From positions 346,749,477-346,813,476 of the forward strand of contig OV050030.1 of the NCBI GenBank assembly GCA_920105625.2: a stretch of 64,000 nt of DNA, written 5' to 3'. Each line of letters begins with the position of its first letter. Positions within the stretch are counted from its first letter, which is position 1. This DNA is from Clusia tigrina. Taxonomy: Eukaryota > Arthropoda > Insecta > Diptera > Clusiidae. The notes under the pieces are model-generated. The model ran no database searches and was not told the origin of the DNA. It worked only from the letters and a program-made list of their open reading frames with translations. The position numbers and the translations under genes were made by a program. This document shows, piece by piece, positions 44,260 to 56,640 of this stretch.

Positions 44260-45129
44260 TTTACTCATTTAATTCAATGTTATCCGTCTCTCAAAAAGGA
44301 CGATACAATTAGAAAAATTCAAATTAACATTTAGAAAAATTATCATGCCGTTGTCAATTTTTCTGATGACAAGGCGTACTACACGTATCAGTTGAAAAGC
44401 AGTAAGGGTCAGATCGTCATCATTAAGGGAAATGAAGATAAAGTGGATCCAGATAAAATAAAATAAGGACTTCAAGAGGAAAAATTTCCGGGAAAATACC
44501 AGAGCTCCTCGACTTTGGGGTTTTAAAGAATATTAAAAGAGGCGACATATCTGATCATTCACCCAAAATGTATATAGTTTCCACGAGAATATAAAAGCCA
44601 ATCCTAAACTTGATGAATAATTAAACAAATTGACTTGCCTATAAGAAATATATCAGCAGTCCTCTTTCTCTAAAACCGATTCTCAAAATTAAAGAAAAGA
44701 TTGAAGACAAATTTCTAGAGTTTAACTCAACATTGGTTCAAGCATCATTAAATGCAACCCCTACAAAAAACCTATGCAAAAAGTTACTTACAGCAGTTCA
44801 TATTGAAATTCTTGTGAAACAGAAACGGTTGCTGAGACTCGAATGGCAAAAATACAGGTAGCACATCTGAAAAAACAATGGAAAGCAGCAGAAAAATGTC
44901 TCAAAATTGCATTGGAAGAACAAAAATTAAAGGAAATAGCCAGATACTAATACCAAACTAATAGTGTCTGACTTAATCTCACGCAAATATCTGGGTCACA
45001 ATCTTATCATGCCCAAAATGACTATTTTATCTTTCTTGTATCTTTAATGGCATACTGGGAAGCCCCAAATTTGGGAGGTTGCTAAAATAATCATGAACCC
45101 AAAACCAGGAAAAGATCCCACGCTGACTC
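44260..45129 (+). pseudogene. Jockey-like LINE C, right copy, 5' block
   Basis: ORF1 remnant readable as YYTYQLKSSKGQIVIIKGNE and DKVDPDKIK, then a linker typical of the region before RT: HIEILVKQKRLLRLEWQKY and KKQWKAAEKCLKIALEEQK. The start of RT follows (ILG, PKFGRLLK-type block, PKPGKDP) and is interrupted at 45129. Stops throughout. Confidence 0.7.
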
Positions 45130-45808
45130 AAGGTTTTATGACGCTCCAGTAAAAAGTTACAAGCATTTGTATGTTGCAAACTTTGATAGGTGTAGGACGT
45201 ACCGTATAGAAGTTAGGGCCATTTGAAATTTTATCAGTGTTTGATTTGGGACTCAAGGGTAGCATGACGTTGAGCGATAGCTTAAATTGACAAGAGGCTT
45301 GAGTACTTTATTGTTACAAAATTTCAAGGTTTTATGACGCTCCAGTAAAAAGTTACAAGCATTTGTATGTTGCAAACTTTGATGGTGTAGGACGTACCGT
45401 ATAGAAGTTACGGGCATTTGAAGTTTTATCAGTGTTTGATTTGGGACTCAAACGTAGCACTGCTTTGAGCGGTAGCTTAAATTGACAAGAGGCTCGAGTA
45501 CTTTATTGTTACAAAATTTCAAGGTTTTATGACGCTCCAGTAAAGAGTTACAAGCATTTGTATGTTGCAACCTTTGATAGGTGTAGGACGTACCGTATAG
45601 AAGTTAGGGCCATTTGAAGTTTTATCAGTGTTTGATTTGGGACTCAAGGATAGCATAGCTTTGAGCGATAGCTTAAATTGAAAAGAGGCTCGAGTAATTT
45701 ATTGTTACAAAATTTCAAGGTTTTATGATGCTCCAGTAAAAAGTTACAAGCATTTGTATGTTGCAAACTTTGATAGGTGTAGGACGTACCGTGTAGAAGT
45801 TAGGGCCT
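45130..45808 (+). repeat. 196-bp tandem monomers, about 3.5 copies
   Basis: Units begin AGGTTTTATGACGCTCCAGT at 45131, 45327, 45522 and 45718 (steps 196, 195, 196). Each carries AAAGTTACAAGCATTTGTATG, GGTGTAGGACGTACCG, TTTGATTTGGGACTCAA and GAGCGATAGCTTAAATTG. The fourth unit ends after about 91 bp, directly against the LOA-like 5' leader. The array starts exactly where the Jockey-like target is broken, so array plus LINE form one inserted block. Confidence 0.9.
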
Positions 45809-46216
45809 ATACAACCTTAACGGCTGTCAGAGCCGCAGTTAGCTCAAGGGGACTAACTTTAGGTACATGCCGTAATTGAGTTTCTGATGGAAGCCTGATC
45901 TATCACCTCCACGTGGTGACGGATGGAAACAGTGGTGTGTTGGGGGACTGGTGACGTGCTATTTTTAACGGCACACATCAGTCTCTTAATGAATAACTGG
46001 CTAAGATAGACAGACTCCTAATCCAAGGTGGAACAGCATATGCCGAGGGATGCGTGGCTAATAGGGTGGTTAGTCTCGTTACTAATAGGGTGGTTAGTCT
46101 CGAATTCCGTATACCTGGTGACCTCCGGTGTTAATTAAGTGCCTTCCCATGGTACAAGGGCTCTGCCGTCGGTGACCTATATTCCCTAATATTCGTGGGA
46201 TTTTATATGGACCTAA

Positions 46217-47551
46217 CAAAATAAAAAACAAGAATTAAAAATAAACGATGGATCTGCTGATGGGCAATCATCGTCGGTGATTGCGACCGAGCCAGCTGTT
46301 GGGCTGGAGAACTTAACTTCGGTTGCGTGCAGAGTTGTTGGACATGCACCTAACCAAATCACAACAACATCTACGTTGGTAGGTGTTGACCAACTATGCC
46401 CCGCATCAACATCAACGGTGTTGATTGCAGGTGCAAAGAATGAAACTTTTCGGGTTTCGATGCCACCACCACAGAATCTTGAATTGGGTCATGAGTCAAT
46501 GGACTCTTCTGACACCGATACACTGTGTGGGTACAACAACAACGTGACCTCAGAGAAATCTGGGTGCACGGTTATTGGTTCCGACCTAAGTAATCTGAAC
46601 TTAAAAGGGGACTTCATAAAAATGACGTCGGCAGAGAAGAGACACCTCAAGCAAGCGATGATAAGTGGTCACTCTAGAGAAAAGGCTCTAGAGATTGCTA
46701 AAAGGAGGTCCACGGCGAAAAGGGCTCGCTCAGTAGAGTCACTAACAGAAACGCCATCTGTCAAAAAGACCAAAACGCCACCTTATGTGGGTATGCCAAC
46801 GTTCAGTCAGTTGGCCAGTATTATTCGGCAGGCAACCGATTTAATAAGGGCGCCATTCTCAAAAGAACAGTTGGTTCTTATCCAGGGGAACGTTATTGAC
46901 GTGATGATAGAGGTCAGCGACAATAACGAAAAGCCAGTATTTGAGGGCCTAGCACACAGAAACGAATGGTTACTGTTCCTATGCTCAAACGAGAATACGG
47001 CAACTTGGATGAGAAAACACATCGGCCTGATAAAAAGGAAATGTTGTTTGGAGATGACACTCGTTGAGGCATCAAATTTTCCAAAAAAGTATGTGGTTAG
47101 TGGCTACTTCCCACAAAGCACCGAGCTCACCAACCAAATATTTCTTGCGACCATTGGTGCGCAGAATGAAATGGCAGCCAAGAATTGGAAGGTGATCCAG
47201 TGATCAACCGAAGGAGCGTCACTTCACCTGGTTATCGCGGTGGACGATGAATCACTGTCTAAACTGTCACAGTGCAAGGGGAAGATAGCCTATCGCTATG
47301 GACACGTGCGTCTCATTTTAAAGAGCAACATAGGCGCAGAGAAAGTCAGCGATAGCGCAAAAGAACAAACAACGCCGACACTCGGGAGCAGTGCTGAAGG
47401 GCATGCAGGGGACACAAGGTCCAACGAAGTGGAGGCCGACAAATTATCGACTAGCAAAGCCTCGCTAGAACGACAAAAACAAATCGCACGCGCAACAACA
47501 ACAACAAGAAAACACGATCCCGCAGTATGGCAAGCGCCAAAAGCGCCTTAG
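46217..47551 (+). pseudogene. LOA-like ORF1 (DUF4780-type)
   Basis: Open from about 46217 with no ATG in frame: an ATG at 46207 is one frame off, suggesting a small indel. Visible: a Ser/Thr-rich N-terminus, KMTSAEKRHLKQAMISGHSR, a basic KRRSTAKRARSVESL segment, then the conserved domain NEWLLFLCSNENTATWMRKH, YVVSGYFPQSTELTNQIF and AAKNWKVIQ with a frameshift at about 47200, continuing HLVIAVDDESLSKLSQCKG and IAYRYGHVRLILK. This C-terminal domain resembles DUF4780 of LOA-like ORF1 proteins, which probably bind LINE RNA. No CCHC knuckles. Confidence 0.65.
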
Positions 47552-47655
47552 CACCATAAACCAAAAGACAAGAATACTGGGGGTCATAGGGACCACAAAA
47601 ATAGGGGTCCTATGGGCGCGAGGCTCCAGAAACTCGCTGCGGAAAGCCGCCGCGA

Positions 47656-48700
47656 ATGAGCACTTTTAAAGTGCTACAGACGAACTTGCACCATTCTGAA
47701 GGAGCATCGGCCACCCTGTGCAAGAGATTCGCCGCCGAAGACCTATCCATGGCCTTAATACAAGAGCCATGGATAATTGGGGGCCAAATCAAAAGTGTTA
47801 CAAACAAGGGATGCAAGTTGGTTTATTATCACTGTTCGCGGCCCAGAGCGGCGATTTTGATTGATTATAATACTAACTATTTTCTCATTTCAGAATTTAC
47901 TAGTCAAGATCTAGTAGCCATCATTGTTGAAGTCTCAACAGAAAAGGGAGCGCAGGAAATTGTTTGTGCGTCCACCTCCTTTCCAGGTGCCTCCAACATT
48001 ATACCTCCCGTGGAGGTGCAGGGGCTTATTGGGCAATGGCAAAATAACAATCTGCAGTACGTGATTGGTTGCGACATCAACAACAGGGGTGAGTCTCTCT
48101 TAAGTTTTCTCTTAAGTAAAAACACAAACATATGCAATAAGGGTGCAAGGCCAACCTTTATTAACGCGGTTAGAGAAAAGGTACTAGACCTAACTCTAAC
48201 CAGTCCTTACATCGCCAATTTTGTCAGAAATTGGCATTTATCTGACGAGCCCTCTCTGTCAGATCACTTGCATATAACATTCGACCTACCAGGTGAATCA
48301 GAATTAAAAAATGAAGTCTTCAATCCAAAAAAAACAAATTGGAGACTATATAGAGAATTATTAGAATCAAGATCCGATTCGATGCCTACACGTATGAGAT
48401 ATGTTGGTGAATCGAGGAGGCGGTGTATCGACTAAAGGATATAATAATCTCAGCATATCATGAAAGCACTGTAGTCAACATTCACAATGTGACTCGCAAG
48501 GTCCCATGGTGGAATGACAAGCTTGCAGATATGCGTAAAAAGATAAGAAAACTGTTCAATCGTTGCAAACGCACGAAGGTGTGGGACGACTTTAGGGTCG
48601 CTCTGACAAATTACAACAAAGAACTAAGAAGATCCAAGCGTGAGTTTTGGAGGAAATTTTGCGAAAGCATAGTCGAAACGCCAGAGAGCGCTTGACTCCA
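47656..48700 (+). pseudogene. LOA-like ORF2: endonuclease and linker
   Basis: ATG at 47656. APE endonuclease with LQTNLHHSEGAS (Asn), LIQEPWIIGG (Glu), VIGCDINNRGES (Asp/Asn), REKVLDLTLTS and SLSDHLHITF (Ser-Asp-His): the catalytic set appears intact. A frameshift near 48430 leads to the linker VPWWNDKLADMRKKIRKLFN and LRRSKREFWRKFCESI. Domain order and length are normal for a LINE endonuclease of about 240 residues. Confidence 0.8.
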
Positions 48701-50240
48701 TAAAGCTTTACGCAAAGAACACTCGAACGGTGTTGCAACTTTAAGAAGACCAGATGGATCTTATACAATGAAAAGAACACTTTAGAATACCTGCTTCAAG
48801 TGCACTACCCGGGGTCAACTAGAGTGTCAATGACACTGGATCAGCCGTCATGCGACCAATGAGCCGTATTAGACAAAAGATCCTGGAGTTTGTCTGGAGT
48901 AATATTTTCCCCAGACAAAGTGAAATGGGCTGTTGGGTCCTTTAAACCATTCAAGACACCAGGTGAAGATAACATATTTCCAGCCCTCTTGATAAAAGGA
49001 CTGGATATAATGCTTGAATCACTTGCTGCTATTTTTAGGAACAGTTTCAGCAGGAAGTACATACCATCCATATGGCGTAAAGTCAATGTGGTATATTCCC
49101 AAATTGGGAAAGAGGTCCATGGAACTGCCTAAATCTTACAGACCTATCAGTCTCACATCGTTTCTTCTAAAAACTAGATTGAAAAGAAAGATTGGTGGAT
49201 CTACATATTAGAGAAACGCTAGACAGAACAACACCTCTGCACCAATCTCAGTTTGCATATAATAGGGGAAAATCCACGTAGGGAGCGCTTCATTACCTTG
49301 TAACAAAGATAGAGAAAGCTCAATATTGTAAGGAAATTCCTTTATGTGCATTCTTAGATGACGAGGGCGCCTTTGATAATACCGGTTACGGCTCTATAGA
49401 GGGGGCTATGCTCTGCAAAAATATCGATAAACCGACTGTTGGGTGGGTTAAAACGATGTTAAAATGTAGAGAAATTAGCTCTTCTCTGGGAGACGAGGCC
49501 ATATCAGTCAGGGCAATGAAAGGCTGTCCCCAAGGCGGTGTGTTGTCACCCCTTCTATGGTCTTTAGTTACTGAAGATCTGCTAGTCAAACTACAAGGGT
49601 TAGGGCTCGAGGCACTTGGATATGCTGACGATATTGCTGTCATTATTAGTGGCAAATTTGAAAGAACAGTTTCCGACATTATGAATCAGGCTCTAGCCTT
49701 CATCTCAGAATGGTGTCGCGCAGAGGGGTTATGCATGAATCCTAGCAAAACCATTCTCGTTCCTTTTACAAACATATTAAAATTGAACCTTGGTACAATA
49801 GCTGTTGAGGGAATCAATATAGAATATTCCGATGAGGTCAAATATCTAGGTGTAGTTCTGGTTAATCGACTGAATTGGAACTCTCACCTACACTCGGTGA
49901 TAAACAAAGCCACAAGAGCAATGTGGGCATGTCGAAGTCTCTTTGATAGAACATGGGGTCTAGACTCAAAAATGATACATTGGATGTATGTAATGATGGT
50001 AGACCAATCATTACCTATGCATCCCTTGTATGGTGGCCCAAGACAACAAAAGAATCTGGTAAGAAAATACTTACAAGATCTCAAAAACAGGCTTGCGTGG
50101 CAATCACCGGTGCCATGCGAAACTGCCCAGCCGCTGCTATTGAGGCCATAATTGCACTATCCCCTCTACAAGCATTCGTGAAAAAATGTGCTGCTAGAAG
50201 CGCATTAAAGATTAAGATCTTGTCTAGACAATGACCTCAT
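48701..50240 (+). pseudogene. LOA-like ORF2: reverse transcriptase
   Basis: RT blocks in order: VKWAVGSFKPFKTPGEDNIF, IPSIWRKVNVVY, SYRPISLTSFLLK, PLHQSQFAYNRGKST, IPLCAFLDDEGAFDN, VRAMKGCPQGGVLSPLLWSL, and the catalytic GYADDIAVI (YADD at 49621-49632, intact). Then GLCMNPSKTILVPF, VKYLGVVL, and after a shift near 50000 RPIITYASLVWWP and ACVAITGAMRNCPAAAIEA. Several frameshifts and stops; activity lost despite the intact YADD. Confidence 0.8.
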
Positions 50241-50399
50241 AACTATGGTCATTCCAATATTTTAAATAACATACCAGATCAAAATATAATCTGCTCAATA
50301 ACGGACTATATGATTCCAAAACGACAGTTTGATCGCAATTTTGAGATTATTACCTCAGACCGTGATGAATGGGACATAGGAGGACCTTGGGTCGACCCT

Positions 50400-51195
50400 A
50401 TGGTCTAGAATGGTTCACATACGGTTCAAAACTAAACACCGGAATCGGTGCAGGGGTCTATGGACCAAATACCTAAATCTCAGAACCAATGGGCACGTGG
50501 CCTAGCGTCTTCCAGGCTGAAATTCAACCAATCTCGAGGTCAAATCTGAAAACGGGTATCAAGGGCGCACACATAGCTATCTATTCAGATAGTCAAGCTG
50601 CTTTACAGGCATTAGCTTCATATTCTTTAGAATCGAAACTGGTGGCAGAATGCTTCCACAACCTACAATCTCCAGGGGCAACAAATAAGATTGCAATTTG
50701 CTGGGTCTCGGGTCACTCGGGGATTGAAGGCAATGAAATTGCTGACGAGCTGGCTAGGGCTGGTTGCGCAGCAATTGTCATAGGTCCGGAGCCATACTCT
50801 AATATAAACTGGGCGGAGGCTAAATCCAGAGTAGATAACTGCGAACATAGTTTTAGAATGTCACACTGAGAAGGGATAGAGGGGCTTCGCCAAGCCAAAA
50901 GACTGGTAAGGCCATTCACCTACAATAAAAAATTGCGTAATATGTGCAAAGCAGACATAGGAAAAATTTTAGGTTTTCTATCAGGTCATTATTACCTGAA
51001 ATATCACCTGACTAGAATCCGCATTCTTGATAATACAGAGTGCCGGCTCTGTCTAGAAGAAGAGGAAACCACGGAACACATACTGTGCGACTGCATTGCG
51101 TTGGCAAGAACCAGAATGAATATTCCACCGCGACCAGCTGGCTCTGGAAGAATTAAAGAATGCTCCTGTTATGGACATTCTCAAATTCATCCATA
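50400..51195 (+). pseudogene. LOA-like ORF2: RNase H and C-terminal zinc finger
   Basis: RNase H: the first block reads WFTYGSK (codon TAC at 50420-50422) where WFTDGSK is expected, so the first catalytic Asp is lost. Next FQAEIQPI (Glu), AIYSDSQAALQAL (Asp), CWVSGHSGIEGNEIADELAR (Asp). Then LSGHYYLKYHLTRIRIL and the CCHC-type CRLCLEEEETTEHILCDC near 51042-51100. Stops at about 50475 and 50868. Similar in layout to the truncated LINE at 16711, but the sequences differ clearly. Confidence 0.75.
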
Positions 51196-51483
51196 AAGCG
51201 GAAAAGTTAATGAAGGAACATGACTTTCAGCTACTTCCTTTCTCTAGAGAAGGAACATCTAGGTAGAAAAGAACCTGATAAATTATTGTGACGATTTGAC
51301 ATCACCAAATGGAAGAAATGCTATGGCATTACGGAAGAAATGCCGGTACTTAACCTATAGGGAATAGTATATCGGACAATTGTGATCACATGGATCATTG
51401 ATGGCAAATGTAGTATGACACAACAGATCTTTTAGGTCGCAGTGTCGGCCATTCGGCACACTGCTAAAACCAAATTATTATTA

Positions 51484-51632
51484 TATTTTAACTGAAGTTT
51501 TTAAAAAGATACTGCTGCATAAATTGTCACCGTTGTTGGTAGAAATATCACCCCAGATCACGAGTTCGGATTTCGCAAAAAGCATAGCACAATTGAGAAA
51601 GTAAGAGCTGCTTATGAAGATAAAATTTATAT

Positions 51633-51711
<79 letters not shown>

Positions 51712-52650
51712 CAATGTTTCTCGATGTTACTCAGGCTTTCGACAAATTTTGACACGAAGGTCTTATCTACAAAATTAAAACCTTGTTGCCTCCAGATTCA
51801 CATAAAATCGTAGAGTGATTCCTGAGTAATAGAAGATTGTTCATTAAGGTCATACAGTCTTGTTCCACAGAGCAGCAAATATTAGCGGGTGTTCCACAAG
51901 GAAGCGTTGTTGACCCAGTGCTATACCTTATTCCCATTCGGCTTGCCTACGAATAAAAGCGTTTTAATATCAACCTTTGCAGATGATGCAGCTTTTCTTA
52001 GCACGCATAAAAGCCCCAATGTGTCATCTAGAGACCTACAAGAGGTTGCAGTCGATTGCTTGGACAAATGGATATTAAGTAAAAAAAATCTCCGATGTTC
52101 CTGTCATTTTGAATAAAAAACTGTGCCCCACAATCTCGCTACATATTGTTGTGAGAAGTAAATTATCACCTTGATCGTAGACTCACATGGAGGAACCAAA
52201 ACTAAGAAAATAAAAATCACAGCTGGATGAAATGAAACTTACACTGGCTTCTAAACAACAATTCAAAACTTAATTTACATTCAATGTGATGCTTTACAAA
52301 GCTATCATAATGCTTGTTTGGTCTTATGATTGTCAGATGTGAGGAACTACAAAGGTCTCTAACATTATACCAATTCAACGCACTCAATAAAAAATACTTA
52401 GGATGGCAACTGTTGATCCGTGGTATATTAAAATTGTTAACATTCTTAGTCATCTGAACGTCCCATTCCTGGAAGAGCCTCTCCATTAAACTGAGCTAAA
52501 ATACCAACGGAAACTACAACATCATCCCAATCCTCTAGCAGCAAATGTACTGCTCATTCGAGATTTTACTCGGCTCAAAAGACGTTAGCTGCCAACAATA
52601 AATTAGTTAGTTTGTTATTGTTTGAAAACTCAATGGAATTAAAATTAATT
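51484..52650 (+). pseudogene. Jockey-like LINE C, right copy, 3' block
   Basis: Resumes the RT interrupted at 45129: LTEVFKKILLHKLSPLLVEI, RKKHSTIEKVRAAYEDKI-like, a (TA)n expansion, MFLDVTQAFDKF, SCSTEQQILAGVPQGSV, FADD at 51976-51987 (LADD in the left copy) and FLSTHKSPNVSSRDLQEV. The 3' end includes KIVNILSHLNVPFLEE and KYQRKLQHHPNPLAANVLL, the conserved Jockey C-terminus, near 52430-52545. Ends at a TA array (52652). Confidence 0.75.
51633..51708. repeat. (TA)n expansion inside Jockey C RT
   Basis: The left arm has only ATATATAG at this point, so the run expanded after the duplication. Confidence 0.85.
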
Positions 52651-52651
52651 G

Positions 52652-53335
<684 letters not shown>

Positions 53336-53844
53336 CATGTGTTGACAGCGTTTTACAAGTGTAAACACAGGAAGAGCAACGAAAAGATATCGCATACGTA
53401 TATCAAATAGCACAGTTGCGACTTCCAAAGTCAATGTCAGCAGAAGTGTGCCAATTAAACTCGGACGAGTAAATATTTATGTAATATAAATATGCTTATT
53501 AGGCACTATAGCCGAATGAAGCGCAGTAGAGAAAAATATGTTTTAAATATTAAATAACAAATAAGGATTCATTGAAAGTAATTCAACAAAAAAAAAACAC
53601 AAGATAGTCGTGAGTAAGTAATATAAAACTAAACGTAAAGTATATACACACATACATACGGCAGTTTATGCAATGTAATACGATGGGTAAACATTAACGC
53701 CGGGCATCAGCTTGATAGTGCAAGCAACGGGACTATTGGTGAAGTAAGTATATATATGTACTCGTATGTAGGTGTATAACATACAGTTTGAATGTACGAA
53801 CGTATATTTAAAAAAGCAAGTATTCTAGTTAAGAGGAATGAGTA
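53336..53844. other. Non-coding stretch, possibly 3' part of the Gypsy fragment
   Basis: AT-rich with ACATACATACGG and TATATATATGTACTCGTATG. May hold an LTR, but no partner is in the window. Confidence 0.3.
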
Positions 53845-53862
53845 TATGTAAAAATACACTTC

Positions 53863-56640
53863 CAGAATTTTTCTCTCAGGGCTGCTAGTAATGCCATTGG
53901 GCCCGCATGCATTTTGTCTTCATGATATTGCTGTACTAGCAGGGTGACAATTGGATTGGATGGAGGAAGCAATATCTGATGTTGAACCGGAGATGGTAGT
54001 TTTGACATTTGTAGTCTACTGTAGCGGACTGCCGCTATTTACCTCCTTCGTTTCTTGAGTTGGCTTATTTCTGATGCTGTTTCTGCATATGCTGTACAAT
54101 GGTTGTGAAGGCCTGAGCTAGTTCTTCAATGAAGGGATGTTTTTTATTGTTCTCTTCGCCGTTTATAGCCGACAGTTGTTTCTGAATCTATGAATGAATG
54201 CCATTGCTCGCTGCAATCTTTTAAACGCATTGTGAGAATTTATTTGTTCAATGAATGCTAGTTGATACATGGTAGTGAAAATAGTTTTCTGTTTTTTCAG
54301 CTCTTGACTCCAGTTTGAAGTAATGTATGCATAGGGCAATATTTCTTGTCACAATATAATAATGGATGCCCATGAAACCATAACCTCGATTATATGAGTT
54401 CGTCTGAAAGCAATCCTGTTGATACAATATCAGCTGGATTTTCGTCACCTGCTATATATCTCCATTGACTGCCTGTTGTTGAACGTTGAATGCTGGCCAC
54501 TCTGTTTGCCACGAAGGTATTCATGCTGGAAGATGGTGATGTTATCAGGCCAAGACAATGGTTGAATCCGTCCAGCAAACTATTTCATGAAACGTTATTG
54601 TCAGTGCTTGCTGAACCTTTCTTATAAGCTGTACTAGTAGTTTTGCTGCGCAAAGCTCTAGTCTCGCTAAGGATTGTTTCTTCCTCGGAGCTACTCTGGA
54701 CTTCGCACATAGTTAGTGTGACACAAAATGTCCGTTAATGTCCTCAGATCTGAGGTAAATGCATGCCCCATACGCTATTTCGCTGGCATCTCAGAAACTG
54801 TGTAATTGAATTCCAAGTGGTTCGGAAGCAAGCACATGCCTTGGTAAACAAAGTGTAGCTAATTGAGGGAGCTGGTTCCTAAATCTGAGCCACTTGGTAT
54901 GTAACTCTTGAGGTAGGGCGGCATCCCAATCCAAATTCAATTCCCAGAGTTGTTGGAGAAAAACCTTCCCAATAACTACTACTGGATTTACCAATCCTAA
55001 CGGATCAAATAGCTGGGACACATTTGCTAATACCGAACGTTTTGTCAGCCTTTTCGGTGGTGGCCATAATGATTTAATGCAGAAGTAGTCAGACTGAAGC
55101 TGCCAGATTAGCCCAAGAATTTTAGTGAATTGACCTTCATTTGCAGAAATGTCTAGTTTGATTCCGGTATCTTCTGAATTTAAGTTTCGCAGGAATGCTT
55201 AGTGATTGGAACACCATTTGCGTAGTTGTAACCCTCCACGTTTCATCATTTTTATTAACTCATCTTGAGTTCTGAATGCCTCGTCTAAGGTTTTGAATGA
55301 GCTTATTACGTCATCAACGTAGAAATCCTTGACTGTGACAACAGTAGCTAATGTTAAGGATGCACCTTCATCTTCAGCTAATTAGTTTAGGCACCTTGTA
55401 GCTAGATATGGAGCCGACTTGGTGCCATATGTTCTGTCCTCAGTTTGTAGAACTTGAATCGCTGGGTTACAGAATGCCTCCAAATTATTATTTGCAAATG
55501 AGAGTCTTCTTCTGTCACGCGGAATTGCCTGTACATCTTAGCAATATCTGAAGTCATAGCAAATGGATGCTGCCTGAAAAAATATTGTCTTGTACTACAA
55601 GCCCACCAAGCATTATATCGTTAAGAGAAACGTTATTTGATGTTTTTGCGGAGGCACCAAAAACTACCCTCAATTTTGTGATTGTGTTTTCCGGTTTGAA
55701 TACACAATGATGAGGTATAAAGTACCGCCTTTGGCTTATATTTTTGTACTTTATTTCGTCCATGTGCCCAAAATGTTCATATTCTTTGATGAAGGTTGAA
55801 TATGCTTGCTTTAGTTCACTGGAGTTATCCAAGCGAGCTTCCAACGACCTGAAGCGATGAATCGCCATGCTGCAAGAATATCCGAGAACCACTGGAAGAA
55901 TTTTTAATGGTAACTGTACAGTATAGCGACCATCATTATCACGGGTTGCTGTAGTTTTAAAGATGCGCATCGTGCTTCATCTTCACTAACAAGTTTAGTT
56001 TCATTATTGACTTCTTCTAATTCCCAAAATCGTGAAACTTGTTCATTGAGAGCGTCGTCCTCATAGCCAAGTCCGCAGAATAAAGAGTCGGTAGTTTCTG
56101 TTGCAGCCTTTCCCAATACTACCCATCCCAATACAGTATTTTGAAGTGTAGGCAAATGCTTGGCTATTTTTATCTGCCCTATTAGTGAGGAGTCCAATTC
56201 AGCCCCAATTAGTAAGTCCACCTTCGATGACTGGTGAAAGGTTGGGTCAGCCAATTTTATATTTTTTGGAATTTTCCATTTGCTGAAGTCAATGTTATTA
56301 ATGGGTTGATCATTGGTTATTTGCCCGTAATTGTAGAAGCGATGGTAATGTTTGTGTAGTACTGCACTCGATGTATTGTTACCAATCCCTGTGATTTGTA
56401 TGGAATGATGTGTTGATTTCTAACCTAGTTTGTTTGCAAATCTTTTAGATATAAGGTTTTCTTGGCTCCCTGAGTCCAATATTGCCTTACAGTTCATGAA
56501 GTTCCCGCTGCTGTTTTTAACTTGTAATAGAGCCGTTGCTCAGAACACGTATGAACCTTTCGTTGTTGTTGTTAATGAGGTATTAGTCCGAGAAGAAGTT
56601 ATTGATGCAATCATTGATGAACCTTGATGTGTTGATTCCA
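53863..56640 (-). pseudogene. BEL pol: protease, RT, RNase H, start of integrase
   Basis: Read from the right: protease AILDSGSQENLISKRFAN near 56470, VDLLIGAELDSSLIGQIK, TVLGWVVLGKA, FWELEEV, YTVQLPLKILPVVLGYS, RYFIPHHCVFKPENTITKLR, VVFGASAKTSNNVSLNDIML, a degraded palm, the catalytic YVDD at 55310-55321 (intact), LLGL-type and SQLFDPLGLVNPVVVIGKVF, LWELNLDWDAALPQELHTKW, RNase H with SRVAPRKKQSLARLELCAAK, WRYIAGDENPADIVSTGL, and the integrase start LLVQQYHEDKMHAGPMALLA near 53900. Many stops and shifts; integrase core and LTR absent. Confidence 0.8.

Larger units (their letters stand above)
42276..45129. repeat. Right arm of the large inverted duplication, first block
   Basis: Reverse complement of 38095-40954, holding inverted BEL LTR, repeat copy E, the unassigned segment and the 5' part of Jockey-like C. 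The arm stops at GCTGACTC (45129), where 196-bp monomers begin, and its Jockey-like part continues at 51484. Confidence 0.9.
45130..51483 (+). mobile_element. LOA-like LINE with monomer-type 5' end
   Basis: 6.35-kb insert in Jockey-like C. Order: 196-bp monomers, unique leader (45809-46216), ORF1 with a DUF4780-like C-terminus, ORF2 with endonuclease, RT, RNase H and a C-terminal zinc finger, 3' leader, and a terminal (ATT)n tail ending at 51483. RNase H and the ORF1 type indicate the LOA group. The uninterrupted left arm gives the pre-insertion sequence: about 29 bp of target (CATAATATAGACC...TTACGC) are gone and there is no target duplication. Confidence 0.8.

Noticed and set aside
37485..45129. 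Inverted duplication as a pure assembly fold-back
   Set aside because: Arms carry several scattered substitutions, a few indels and denser divergent patches, and only one arm has the LOA insertion; a fold-back of one read would be nearly identical. Not excluded without reads.
45130..45808. Independent satellite unrelated to the LINE
   Set aside because: Array start coincides with the target break and array end with the LINE leader; one insertion is the simpler explanation, although a genome search is needed.
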